A stretch of DNA of 64,000 nt, taken from the NCBI RefSeq assembly GCF_039538765.1, contig NZ_BAABCJ010000002.1:372001-436000 (forward strand). Reading direction: 5' to 3'. Position 1 is the first letter of the stretch. Every line of letters begins with the position of its first letter. Source of the stretch: Zhihengliuella alba (lineage in GTDB: Bacteria > Actinomycetota > Actinomycetes > Actinomycetales > Micrococcaceae). The position numbers and the translations under genes are program-made. Under the pieces are notes generated by a model that saw only the letters and a list, made by a program, of their open reading frames with translations, made no database searches and was not told the DNA's origin. Of the stretch, positions 50,695 to 59,064 are shown one piece after another.

Positions 50695-53487
50695 CTACAT
50701 CCGGTTCTTGGTCCTCGCGGTCGCCGGGGCGGTCCACGGGTCCTCCGGCCACGGGTGCTTCGGGTAGCGGCCCCGCATCTCGGCGCGGACCTGCGCGTAC
50801 GGACCGGCCCAGAAGGACGCCAGATCGTCCGTGACCGCCAGGGGCCGGCCCGCCGGCGAGAGCAGATGGAACAGCACGGGCACGCGCCCGTCGGCCAGCC
50901 GCGGCGTGTCCGCCCAGCCGAAGCACTCCTGGAGCTTCACGGCCACCACCGGCCGGGCCGCGGCGTCCGCCGGGTCCGGGTACTCGATCCTCGCGCGCGA
51001 GCCGCTCGGCACCTCCAGCCGCTCGGGCGCCAGCTCGTCGAGCCGCGCGGCGGCCGGCCACGGCAGCAGGCGGCGCAGCGGGTCCGCCAGGTCGATCCGC
51101 CCCGCCGGGGTGCCAGCGGCCAGCCGGTCGATCTCCGGGGCCAGCCATTCCTCCAGCCGCCCCAGCAGGGCCGTCTCCGAGACGTCCGGCCACGGGGCGC
51201 CGAGCTCGCGGTGCAGCAGGGCCATCCTCCGGCGCAGGGCCTCCGCCGCGGCGGAGAACCCGATCACGCCCAGTCCCTGGGCCTCGAGGGCGCGTTCGAC
51301 GGCGGCCCGGCCCTCCGCCGGCCGCGGCGCGACCGGCGTGGAGGACAGGACGATCGCGCCGAGGCGCCGCTGCCTCCGGGCGCGGATCCGCCCGTCGGCG
51401 TGGAACTCCGCCTCCACGCGGTCGGTCAACAGGTGCCCGGCCGCGACCTCGGCGGCCTCGAGCCCCAGCGGCGCGGCGGCCCGGATGACGGCGCCGGTTC
51501 CCGCGGCCGCCCGGCCGGCGGCGCGGGAGACCTCGGCGACGGCCAGCCACTCGTGCCCGGAGAGTTGACTGTCCGCGGGCAGGGCCGCCCGGGTGCCGGA
51601 GGCGAACTGGTAGGTGCCCGCCTGCCCCACGCGCCGGGCCACCCACTCGGGGTGCGCCAGTGCGACGACGAAGCCGGTGCGGTCGTGGCGGTCCACCCGC
51701 CAGCCCTCCGGCAGGTCCAGGCCGCGCTCCGTGCCCGAGACGGCCTCCGTGCCCGAGCCGACCTCCGTGCCCGCCAGTGCCTCGAGCCGCCGGACCTCCT
51801 GGCGCCAGCGCTGGGCCTCCCCGGCCCGCCCGTCCCCGCTCCGCCCTGCCCCGTTCCGCCCCTCGCGTTCCAGGCGGTCGAGCAGCCGCGGAAGGTCCGC
51901 GCCGGGTGCGCGGGAGTCCCCGGCGAGGAGCGCCACGATCTCCGCGGCACCGCGGGCACCGAGGACCGCGGCGCCGTCGTACAGCGCGCGGGCGAGGCGC
52001 GGGTCCGCGGGCACCTCGGCCAGGCGGCGGCCCAGCGCGGTGGCGTGGCCGGCGTCGTCCACCGCGCCGAGGCCGTGCAGCACGCGCACCGCGTCCGCCA
52101 TCGCCACCGCGGGCGGCGGGTCCGGCAGGCGTAGCCCCTCCCCGCCGGGGGAGCCCCAGCACGCGAGCGTCAGGGCCGCGCCGGTGAGATCGCTGGAGGC
52201 GATCTCCGGGGTGACGTCCGGCGACGCGGCGGCGAAGGACTTCTCGTCGAAGCAGCGCACCACGGTGCCGGGCCCCTGGCGGGCCGAGCGGCCGGCCCGT
52301 TGCTCGCAGGAGGCGCGCGAGGCCTGCACCGTGACCAGGCCGGCCATGCCGCGCGCGGCGTCGCGGCGGGGCTCGCGGGCGAGGCCGGAGTCCACGACGA
52401 GCCGCACGCCCGGCACCGTCAGGGAGGACTCCGCCAGCGACGTGGAGACCACGATCCGGGCGGGGCCGCCCGGGGCCCGGCCGCCGACGGCCCGGTCCTG
52501 GTCCTCCGCCGGGATCTGGCCGTGCAGGGGCAGCACCTCCACGGCCTCCCGGGCACCGGCGAGGAGCTCACGGGCCCGCCGCACCACGGCGTCGACCTCG
52601 CGGGCACCGGGCAGGAAGACCAGGGCATCGACCCCGGGGTCCGCGGCGAGCGCGCGGGCGTGGGCCTCCACGGCCGTGCGGGCCACATGCTCCAGGAACC
52701 CCCGGGTGACGCCGCGGTCGTCGAGGCGTGGGCCCGGCGGCGGCGCCCAGTGGGTCCGCCGCGGATGGAGCGCCGACGGGCAGTCCACCACCGGGGCGGG
52801 GCCTCCCTCGGCCGGGTCCGCGTGGGCCGCACCTTCGTGGGCCGCACCTCCGTGGGCCGGGTCTCGGTGGGCCGGGTCTCGGTGGGATGAGTCTCCGCCG
52901 CCCAGGAGCGCTGCGAAACGGGGCGCGTCCACCGTCGCCGACATCGCCACCAGGGTGAGGTCCTCGCGCAGCAGCCGGACCTCGCCCAAGAGGCCGAGGA
53001 GCAGGTCGGTGTCGAGCGCGCGCTCGTGGACCTCGTCCACCACCACCGCGGCGACGCCCTCGAGCCCCGGGTCGCTCAGCAGCCGGCGCAGCAGCAGCCC
53101 CGGCGTCACGAACTCCACCAGGGTCTCCGGCCCGGCGCGGCGCTCCCCGCGGACGGCGTAGCCGACCCGGTCGCCGAGTCGGGTCCCCGTCAGGTGGGCG
53201 AGCCGGCGGGCGGCGGCGCGGGCGGCCACGCGGCGGGGCTGCGTGACGACGACGCGTCCGGCCGACGGCCCTCCGGGACCCGCGGCCCCGAGGATCTCGT
53301 TGGCCACGGCCGGGGGCACCAGCGTGGTCTTGCCCGTCCCAGGCGGAGCCTGCACGACGGCGGCCGAACCCGGCGCGGCCAGCGTCGCCCGCAATGCGGG
53401 CAGGGCCTCGGCGAAGGTGAGTCCGGCGCCGATCCGCTCCAGGTCGAACGGGCGCGCCGGCGCGGAGCCGTGCTGGGACTGCGGCAT
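50695..53487 (-). CDS. hrpB: ATP-dependent helicase HrpB
   Basis: A 930-aa DEAH-type RNA helicase of the HrpB family. Motif I APPGTGKTTL, motif II DEVH in VVVDEVHERALD, SAT in LVAMSATVDAPRF, and the motif VI stretch QRAGRSARQGPGTVVRC are visible, followed by the HA2-like region and the family C-terminal domain ending in GRYPKHPWPEDPW, which is diagnostic. E. coli HrpB has about 810 aa; the extra length includes a repeat segment near residues 200-225. ATG at 53487 is chosen as first in-frame Met before FDLERIGAGL. Its role is unclear; relatives act on mRNA processing. Confidence 0.95.
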   Translation of the reverse strand: MPQSQHGSAPARPFDLERIGAGLTFAEALPALRATLAAPGSAAVVQAPPGTGKTTLVPPAVANEILGAAGPGGPSAGRVVVTQPRRVAARAAARRLAHLTGTRLGDRVGYAVRGERRAGPETLVEFVTPGLLLRRLLSDPGLEGVAAVVVDEVHERALDTDLLLGLLGEVRLLREDLTLVAMSATVDAPRFAALLGGGDSSHRDPAHRDPAHGGAAHEGAAHADPAEGGPAPVVDCPSALHPRRTHWAPPPGPRLDDRGVTRGFLEHVARTAVEAHARALAADPGVDALVFLPGAREVDAVVRRARELLAGAREAVEVLPLHGQIPAEDQDRAVGGRAPGGPARIVVSTSLAESSLTVPGVRLVVDSGLAREPRRDAARGMAGLVTVQASRASCEQRAGRSARQGPGTVVRCFDEKSFAAASPDVTPEIASSDLTGAALTLACWGSPGGEGLRLPDPPPAVAMADAVRVLHGLGAVDDAGHATALGRRLAEVPADPRLARALYDGAAVLGARGAAEIVALLAGDSRAPGADLPRLLDRLEREGRNGAGRSGDGRAGEAQRWRQEVRRLEALAGTEVGSGTEAVSGTERGLDLPEGWRVDRHDRTGFVVALAHPEWVARRVGQAGTYQFASGTRAALPADSQLSGHEWLAVAEVSRAAGRAAAGTGAVIRAAAPLGLEAAEVAAGHLLTDRVEAEFHADGRIRARRQRRLGAIVLSSTPVAPRPAEGRAAVERALEAQGLGVIGFSAAAEALRRRMALLHRELGAPWPDVSETALLGRLEEWLAPEIDRLAAGTPAGRIDLADPLRRLLPWPAAARLDELAPERLEVPSGSRARIEYPDPADAAARPVVAVKLQECFGWADTPRLADGRVPVLFHLLSPAGRPLAVTDDLASFWAGPYAQVRAEMRGRYPKHPWPEDPWTAPATARTKNRM
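52811..52885 (-). repeat. Five 15-bp tandem repeats inside hrpB
   Basis: Five adjacent 15-bp units (for example GCCGGGTCTCGGTGG) at 52811-52885, in frame, coding AHRDP-like units in the helicase, between its first helicase motifs. The copies differ at a few bases. Confidence 0.85.
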
Positions 53488-53497
53488 GGCCGCGCCC

Positions 53498-54121
53498 CTA
53501 CTTCATGATGACGTTGAGCGCGTCCTCGATGAAGGGCTCCGGGGACTCCTCGCCGGAGAGCGCCCACGTGGTCCAGGCGGCCTGGAGGACGGCGACGAAC
53601 GCCGACGCCAGATAGACGGAGCGGTTGCTCGGCAGGCCCGCCTCGGAGAGGAACTCGGCGACGTCCGAGCCGCGCTCCATGAGGTACTTGTAGGCGTGTC
53701 CGGCGAGCTCGGGGTGGTTGGCCGTCAGCCGCATGCGGATGCGCATGACGTCCCGGTCCTCGGCCGCGATCTTGGTCCGGGCGTAGTCCCGGAGGCGCTC
53801 CAGCGCCTGGGCCTCGGTCTCGATGCCGTGGGCGTCGAGCTTCGACTCGTTGGCGACGGCGATCGGCTGGCGGCCGCCCCACACGAGGTCGGCCTTGGAG
53901 GTGAAGTAGCGGTACAGACTCTTGCGCCCAATGCCCGCCTCCTTGGAGATCTGGTCCATCGTGACGAGGTCGTAGCCCCGCTCGTCGAAGAGCCGCAGCG
54001 CGCAGGCCGCGGTCGCCTCCGCGTCGATCACCGCCGGCCGACCCACGGTACGGCGCTTCCTCGCTTTGTCCCCGGGCTTCTCGGGCGAGAGGACCGCGAA
54101 GGGGGTGATGCGTTCAGGCAT
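53498..54121 (-). CDS. TetR family transcriptional regulator
   Basis: A 207-aa regulator. The TetR HTH reads ACALRLFDERGYDLVTMDQISKEAGIGRKSLYRYFTSKADLVWGG at residues 40-85; the remainder is a helical ligand domain. The N-terminal 30 residues are basic (GDKARKRRTVGRPAV). ATG 54121 has GGAAGAGAAG upstream; further upstream the frame is a repetitive non-conserved stretch. It lies 277 bp downstream of the E2 gene on the same strand and 10 bp before hrpB. The target is unknown, possibly its own promoter or the adjoining genes. Confidence 0.92.
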   Translation of the reverse strand: MPERITPFAVLSPEKPGDKARKRRTVGRPAVIDAEATAACALRLFDERGYDLVTMDQISKEAGIGRKSLYRYFTSKADLVWGGRQPIAVANESKLDAHGIETEAQALERLRDYARTKIAAEDRDVMRIRMRLTANHPELAGHAYKYLMERGSDVAEFLSEAGLPSNRSVYLASAFVAVLQAAWTTWALSGEESPEPFIEDALNVIMK

Positions 54122-54362
54122 GCTTCTCTTCCAAACGTCGAACCGGTGCGGAGGCGGCCGGCGTTTCGCGGAAGCGTATCTCCAAGGATGGGGGCATCCC
54201 CAGGGTCCATAGAGCCGCGGCCTTGAGAAACCGGCGCACACCCCCATTATGCAACATGGTGGCACCGGGGCCGATGGGCGCCACCGCCCACCGGCCCGGC
54301 ATGCCGGCGCTGCCGACGGCGGCGCTGCCCCCATCGGCCCGGCCCACTCGGTCCTGCGCGTC

Positions 54363-54407
54363 CGACAGGCCCTCCAGGTCCTACAGGCCCTACAGGTCCT
54401 ACAGGTC
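54363..54407 (-). repeat. Five 9-bp tandem repeats across the E2 stop codon
   Basis: CTACAGGTC-type units repeat five times at a 9-bp step. On the reverse strand the unit is GACCTGTAG, so the real stop codon is followed by two further in-frame TAG codons. See the finding on this array. Confidence 0.85.
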
Positions 54408-56018
54408 CGCGAGGACCGTGCCCGGGTTCTCGATCGCATCCGCGACGTAGCGGAGGAATCCGCCGGCGACGCCGCCGTCGCAGACCCGGTGGTCGAACGC
54501 CAGGGTCAGCTCGGTGACCTTGCGGACGGCGAGCTGGCCGTCCACCACCCACGGCTTGTCCACGATCCGTCCGACGCCGAGGATCGCCGCCTCCGGGTAG
54601 TTGATGATGGCGGCGGAGCCGTCCACCCCGAAGACCCCGTAGTTGTTCAGCGTGAACGTGCCACGCGTCAGCTCGGCCGGCGTGCACTTGCCCTCGCGCG
54701 CCACCTCGGTGAGGCGGCGCAGCTCGGCGTCGAGCTGGCGGGCACTCAGGTGGTGCGCGCCCTCGACGCTCGGCACCACCAGGCCGCGGTCCGTCTGCGC
54801 GGCGAAGCCGAGGTTCACGCCGTCGAACTGCACCAGCTCCTGGGCCTCCTGCCCGCGCTCGTCCTGGGTGCGCTCCACACGGGCGTTCAGCTCCGGGAAG
54901 CGCGCCAGGCCGGCGAGCGCGAACCGCGCGATCAGGGCCAGCAGACCCGGCGCCCCGCCCGGCGTCGACTTCAGCGACGCGCGCAGCTCCACGAGCGCGG
55001 TCGCGTCGACGTCCACCCACACGGTGGCCTCGGGGATCTCGGTGCGCGAGCGCGTCATCGCCTGCGCGATCGTCTTGCGCACCCCCTTGACCGGGGTCCG
55101 CGCGGCGATCGGCAGGCCGGTCCTGGCGTCGCGTACGACGCCGTCGCCCGGCTCCCCGGCACCCGCCGCCGAGGCGCCCGCGCCGGTGCCGGCCGCGCTG
55201 GTGTCCGTGCTGTCGGCCGCGGGCGAGCCGCCTGCGATGGCCGCCTCCACGTCGGTGCGGAGGATCAGGCCCTCCGGCCCCGTCCCCGCCAGGGAGGCGA
55301 GGTCGAGCCGGTGCTCGCGGGCGAGCCGGCGCACGATCGGGTTGATGACGCGCGGCGCCAGCCCGGGCTCGGCCGCCGATGCGCCGCCGCCTCCGGCCTG
55401 GGCATCGCCTCGGACCTCCACCCCGACCGGGGGGATGCTGCCCGTGGTGGACGGGTGTCCCGGCCCGGCCGGCAGGGGCCGGGGATCTCCGCCGCGGTAG
55501 GCCTTGGGCAGGCGGGTCCGGCGGCGTGCGCCCTGTCCGCCGGGTGTGCCGTAGCCGATCAGGACGTTGCCGGAGCCGGAGTCCTCCGCCTCGGCCGGGG
55601 CTTCCGTGGCCGCGGCGGCGTTCGCGCGCTTCGGGTCGGCCTCCCCGGACGGGGCGGCGACCCCCGCGAGCTCCTCCTCGAGGTACGGCTGGGCGCCCTC
55701 GGTCCCGGGTCCGGCCGGCGAACCGGCACCGCTGGAGGCGCCGGCTCCGTCGGGGGTCCCGCCATCCGGCTGGGATCCGGCGAGCTCGACGCTGATCAGC
55801 GGCTTCCCGACGTCGAGCGTCTGGCCGGGCTCGCCGTGGAGCTCGCGCACCACGCCGGCGAACGGGCAGGGCACCTCCACTGACGACTTGGCGGTCTCCA
55901 CCTCGGCGATCGACTGGTCCACCACCACGGTGTCGCCGACCGCGACGTGCCAGCCGAGCAGGTCGGCCTCGGTCAGGCCCTCCCCCAGATCGGGGAGCAG
56001 AAAGGTCTTCACGGCCAT
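54399..56018 (-). CDS. bkdC: 2-oxo acid dehydrogenase E2, dihydrolipoamide acyltransferase
   Basis: A 539-aa E2 core of a 2-oxo acid dehydrogenase complex. One lipoyl domain with Lys44 in EVETAKSSVEVP, a Ser/Gly/Ala/Pro linker, an E1/E3-binding domain (INPIVRRLAREHRLDL...GPEGLILRTDVEAAI), a second linker, and the catalytic domain with FDHRVCDGG holding the HxxxDG motif. It starts 2 nt after the E1 beta stop codon, with GGGAGGC as ribosome site. Acyl specificity (branched-chain or pyruvate) cannot be read; the gene set and Lrp neighbour favour branched-chain 2-oxoacids. No E3 gene is adjacent. Confidence 0.93.
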   Translation of the reverse strand: MAVKTFLLPDLGEGLTEADLLGWHVAVGDTVVVDQSIAEVETAKSSVEVPCPFAGVVRELHGEPGQTLDVGKPLISVELAGSQPDGGTPDGAGASSGAGSPAGPGTEGAQPYLEEELAGVAAPSGEADPKRANAAAATEAPAEAEDSGSGNVLIGYGTPGGQGARRRTRLPKAYRGGDPRPLPAGPGHPSTTGSIPPVGVEVRGDAQAGGGGASAAEPGLAPRVINPIVRRLAREHRLDLASLAGTGPEGLILRTDVEAAIAGGSPAADSTDTSAAGTGAGASAAGAGEPGDGVVRDARTGLPIAARTPVKGVRKTIAQAMTRSRTEIPEATVWVDVDATALVELRASLKSTPGGAPGLLALIARFALAGLARFPELNARVERTQDERGQEAQELVQFDGVNLGFAAQTDRGLVVPSVEGAHHLSARQLDAELRRLTEVAREGKCTPAELTRGTFTLNNYGVFGVDGSAAIINYPEAAILGVGRIVDKPWVVDGQLAVRKVTELTLAFDHRVCDGGVAGGFLRYVADAIENPGTVLADL

Positions 56019-56020
56019 GG

Positions 56021-57169
56021 CTATGCCTCCCATTGCAGGTCGTCGACGGCGTCGAGGATGCGGTCCACGCTGGGCAGGAAGTACTCCTCCAGCTTCGGTG
56101 CCGGGTAGGGGACGTCGAACCCGGTCACGCGCAGCACGGGCGCGGCGAGCGAGTGGAAGCAGCGCTCCTGCACCCGGGCGGTGATCTCGCTGGCCACCGA
56201 GGCGAAGCCCGGCGTCTCCGCGATGACCACGGCGCGTCCGGTGCGGCGCACGGAGGCGCAGATGGTCTCGTCGTCCAGCGGGACGATGGTGCGGACGTCG
56301 ACCACCTCCAGGCTGCGGCCCTCGGCTGCGGCAGCCTCGGCGGCGGCCAGCGCCGTGGGCACGGACGGGCCGTAGGCGATGAGCGTCGCGTCGGTGCCCT
56401 CGCGGGCCACGACGGCGCGCCCCTCCGTCCGCTGCGCCTCCCGCCGGGCGCCCGGGCCGTCGCCGTCCGCGGCGGGCGACCCGCCGGCGTCGTACTCCGC
56501 GCGCAGCGCGTCCAGGTCCGCGGCGTCCTTGGACCAGTACAGCTTCTTGGGCTCCAGGAAGACCACGGGATCGTCGGAGTCGATCGCCTCGCGCAGCATC
56601 CGGTAGGCGTCCGCGACCGTCGCCGGCGCGTAGACCTTGAGCCCCGGCGTGTGGGCGTAGTAGCTCTCCGAGGAGTCGCAGTGGTGCTCCACGCCGCCGA
56701 TGCCGCCGGCGTAGGGGATGCGCACGACCATCGGGAGGCGCACGGCCCCCCGGGTGCGGTTGTGCATCTTGGCGACGTGGCTGAAGATCTGCTCCAGCGC
56801 CGGGTAGGCGAAGGCGTCGAACTGCATCTCGACCACCGGGCGCATGCCGTTCATCGCCATGCCCACGGCCATCCCCACGATGCCCGACTCCGCCAGCGGC
56901 GTGTCGAAGCAGCGGTGCTCGCCGAAGCGCGCCGTCAGGCCGTCGGTGATGCGGAAGACGCCGCCGAGGGTGCCGATGTCCTCGCCGAAGAGCACGACGT
57001 CGTCGCTCGCCTCCATCGCGTCGGCCAGCGCCGTGTTGAGGGCCTTGGCGAACGTCACGGGCGCGGCCGGGCGCACCCGGCGCTCGGTCTCCTGCGCCGA
57101 TTCGCGGGCGGCCTGGGCCGTCGCGGTGCTGACGTTGCCGTTGGCGTCCGAAGAGGTGGTGACGGTCAT
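56021..57169 (-). CDS. bkdB: 2-oxo acid dehydrogenase E1 beta subunit
   Basis: A 382-aa thiamine-dependent E1 beta subunit. After a 45-residue leader it reads VTFAKALNTALADAMEASDDVVLFGEDIGTLGGVFR, then TPLAESGIVGMAVGMAMNGMRPVVEMQFDAFAYPALEQI and MVVRIPYAGGIGGVEHHCDSSESYYAHTPGLKV, all family signatures. ATG 57169 overlaps the E1 alpha stop (ATGA). An Ala/Gly/Asp-rich insert lies near residues 235-260. Confidence 0.95.
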   Translation of the reverse strand: MTVTTSSDANGNVSTATAQAARESAQETERRVRPAAPVTFAKALNTALADAMEASDDVVLFGEDIGTLGGVFRITDGLTARFGEHRCFDTPLAESGIVGMAVGMAMNGMRPVVEMQFDAFAYPALEQIFSHVAKMHNRTRGAVRLPMVVRIPYAGGIGGVEHHCDSSESYYAHTPGLKVYAPATVADAYRMLREAIDSDDPVVFLEPKKLYWSKDAADLDALRAEYDAGGSPAADGDGPGARREAQRTEGRAVVAREGTDATLIAYGPSVPTALAAAEAAAAEGRSLEVVDVRTIVPLDDETICASVRRTGRAVVIAETPGFASVASEITARVQERCFHSLAAPVLRVTGFDVPYPAPKLEEYFLPSVDRILDAVDDLQWEA

Positions 57170-58362
57170 CGGGCTGCCTCCTCGGAGGAATCGGCGGCGG
57201 TCCGCGCCAGCTCGTCGGCGAGGAGCGCGGACTGCTCGCGCAGTTGCGGGGTGGGTTCGGTGAAGACGTAGCGGAAGAGGTCCTGCGGGTCCGGGGCGAC
57301 CTCCTCGTTCAAGCCGTCGCGCAGGGCGGAGGCCACGGACTCGGCGGACGCGGCGATCCGCTCCTCCTCGCCGTCGTCCAGGGCGCCCTGGCCCGCGAGG
57401 TAGGCCCGCATGCGGGTGACCGGGTCCTTGGCCATCCACTCCTGGACCTCGGTGTCCTGCCGGTAGCGGGTGGCGTCGTCGGCGTTGGTATGGGCCTGCA
57501 TGCGGTACGTGTGCGCCTCCACCAGCAGCGGGCCGGAGCCGTCCCGGGCCAGGCGGACAGCCCGGCGGAGGACGGCCAGCAGGGCCACCAGGTCGTTGCC
57601 GTCCACGCGCTCGCCGGCCATGCCGTAGCCCACGGCCTTGTGGGCGAGCGACGGCGCGGCGGTCTGGTGGGCCAGCGGGACGGAGATCGCGTACTGGTTG
57701 TTCTGGACGAAGAAGACCACGGGCAGCTTGAACACGGCCGCGAAGTTCAGGGCCTCGTGGAAGTCGCCCTCGCTCGTCGCGCCGTCGCCGCACATGGCCA
57801 GGACCACCGTGTCCTCGCCGCGGAGCTTCGCGGCGTGGGCGACGCCGACGGCGTGCAGCAGCTGCGTGGTGAGCGGGGTGCACTGGATGCCGACCTTGTA
57901 CTCGGTGGGGTCGTACCCGCCGTGCCAGTCGCCACGGAAGAGCGTCATCGTCTCCACCGGGTCCACGCCCTTGGTCATGACCGCCACGGAGTCGCGGTAG
58001 GTGGGGAACATCCAGTCGTCCTCGCCGAGGCACAGGGCCGCGGCGACCTGGCAGGCCTCCTGGCCGTGGCTCGACGGGTAGACGGCCATGCGGCCCTGGC
58101 GCACCAGCGCCGAGTTCTGGTCGTTGACGCGGCGGCCCACCACCAGGGCCTCGTACGCGTCCTTGAGGTCCTCCAGCTCCGGCATCGGGTACTCGTGGCC
58201 GGGCGCGGTGCCCTGCTCCTCCACGGGCCGGATCTCGCCGTTCTCGGCGAGGATGCGGATGGACCCGTGCGTCGGCAGGAGGTAGTCCTCCAGCGTGATC
58301 CCGAAGCGGCGGGCGGTCTCGTCGAGCGCCACCGCGCTCTCGCCGTCAGTCGACGTGCTCAT
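57166..58362 (-). CDS. bkdA: 2-oxo acid dehydrogenase E1 alpha subunit
   Basis: A 398-aa thiamine-dependent E1 alpha subunit forming an alpha2-beta2 decarboxylase with the next gene. The TPP/Mg motif is CGDGATSEGDFHEALNFAAV followed by FVQNNQYAISVP; other blocks are SSHGQEACQVAAALCL and FRGDWHGGYDPTEYKVG. Phosphorylation-loop region EAHTYRMQAHTNADDATRYR is present. It is the first gene of a three-gene operon, with AGGGGG before ATG 58362, divergent from an Lrp/AsnC gene. Confidence 0.95.
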   Translation of the reverse strand: MSTSTDGESAVALDETARRFGITLEDYLLPTHGSIRILAENGEIRPVEEQGTAPGHEYPMPELEDLKDAYEALVVGRRVNDQNSALVRQGRMAVYPSSHGQEACQVAAALCLGEDDWMFPTYRDSVAVMTKGVDPVETMTLFRGDWHGGYDPTEYKVGIQCTPLTTQLLHAVGVAHAAKLRGEDTVVLAMCGDGATSEGDFHEALNFAAVFKLPVVFFVQNNQYAISVPLAHQTAAPSLAHKAVGYGMAGERVDGNDLVALLAVLRRAVRLARDGSGPLLVEAHTYRMQAHTNADDATRYRQDTEVQEWMAKDPVTRMRAYLAGQGALDDGEEERIAASAESVASALRDGLNEEVAPDPQDLFRYVFTEPTPQLREQSALLADELARTAADSSEEAAR

Positions 58363-58382
58363 CGTGCCCCCTATGGCTCAGC

Positions 58383-58405
58383 TCACAGTTGTTGCAGTGT
58401 TGTGA
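58383..58405. promoter_or_regulatory. Possible Lrp-type operator upstream of bkdA
   Basis: TCACA and TGTGA arms separated by 13 bp, in the bkdA/Lrp gap close to the E1 alpha start, with AT-rich surroundings compared with the rest. Short arms make this weak. Confidence 0.3.
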
Positions 58406-58559
58406 ACAAGTATGGCCGCACAGCGACGGTCCGTATCCCGATTTCTCCCATGCAGCAGAAAAGTGAGAACAGATCGCCTATCCTTGAAGACGAATTGTCA
58501 TCGTGACGCGCGCTACAGCGAGCGGTTTGGACGGTCCTGGACCGGAGAGGAGGAGCGCT

Positions 58560-59009
58560 GTGCAGAGCCCACCCGTGCAGCTGGACGCGACGGACGAGAG
58601 GATCATGGCCGAGCTCCGCCGGGACGCCCGCCAGTCCGTGACGGCGATCGCGCAGAAATGCCACATCTCCCGCGCCCATGCGTACTCCCGCATCAACCGG
58701 CTCCAGGACGAGGGCGTCATCCTGCGCTACACCGCGCTGATCGACCCCGTGAAGGCCGGTCTGCAGGCCTCGGCCTACGTGACGCTGAAGCTGCGGCAGC
58801 ACTCCTGGCGGGAGATGCGCGAGCGGCTCACCGCCATCAAGCAGGTCCACCACATCGGCCTGGTCGGCGGAAATTTCGACGTCATCCTGCTGGTCCGGGC
58901 GCAGAACAACGCGGAGCTGCGGCACGTGATCTTCGACCAGCTGCAGTCCATGCCCGGCGTGCTGGACACCCAGACCTTCCTGATCTTCGAGGACGTCGAT
59001 ACGCGCTGA
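58560..59009 (+). CDS. Lrp/AsnC family regulator
   Basis: A 149-aa Lrp-type regulator. An N-terminal HTH (LDATDERIMAELRRDARQSVTAIAQKCHISRAHAYSRINRLQDEGVI) is followed by the RAM ligand domain (ASAYVTLKLRQHSW...IGLVGGNFDVILLVRAQNNAELRHVI). GTG 58560 is preceded by GGAGAGGAGGAG, a strong ribosome site. It is divergent from the E1/E2 operon, as BkdR-type regulators are, and probably senses branched-chain amino acids or 2-oxoacids. Confidence 0.92.
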   Translation: MQSPPVQLDATDERIMAELRRDARQSVTAIAQKCHISRAHAYSRINRLQDEGVILRYTALIDPVKAGLQASAYVTLKLRQHSWREMRERLTAIKQVHHIGLVGGNFDVILLVRAQNNAELRHVIFDQLQSMPGVLDTQTFLIFEDVDTR

Positions 59010-59064
59010 GCGCATCCGGCGCGGACGGCTTCCGCGGCGCCCGCCCGAGGGGCAGACTGGTCCT

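Noticed and set aside
52811..52885. CRISPR-like repeat array
   Set aside because: The units are 15 bp without spacers and code in frame in hrpB, so this is a coding tandem repeat.
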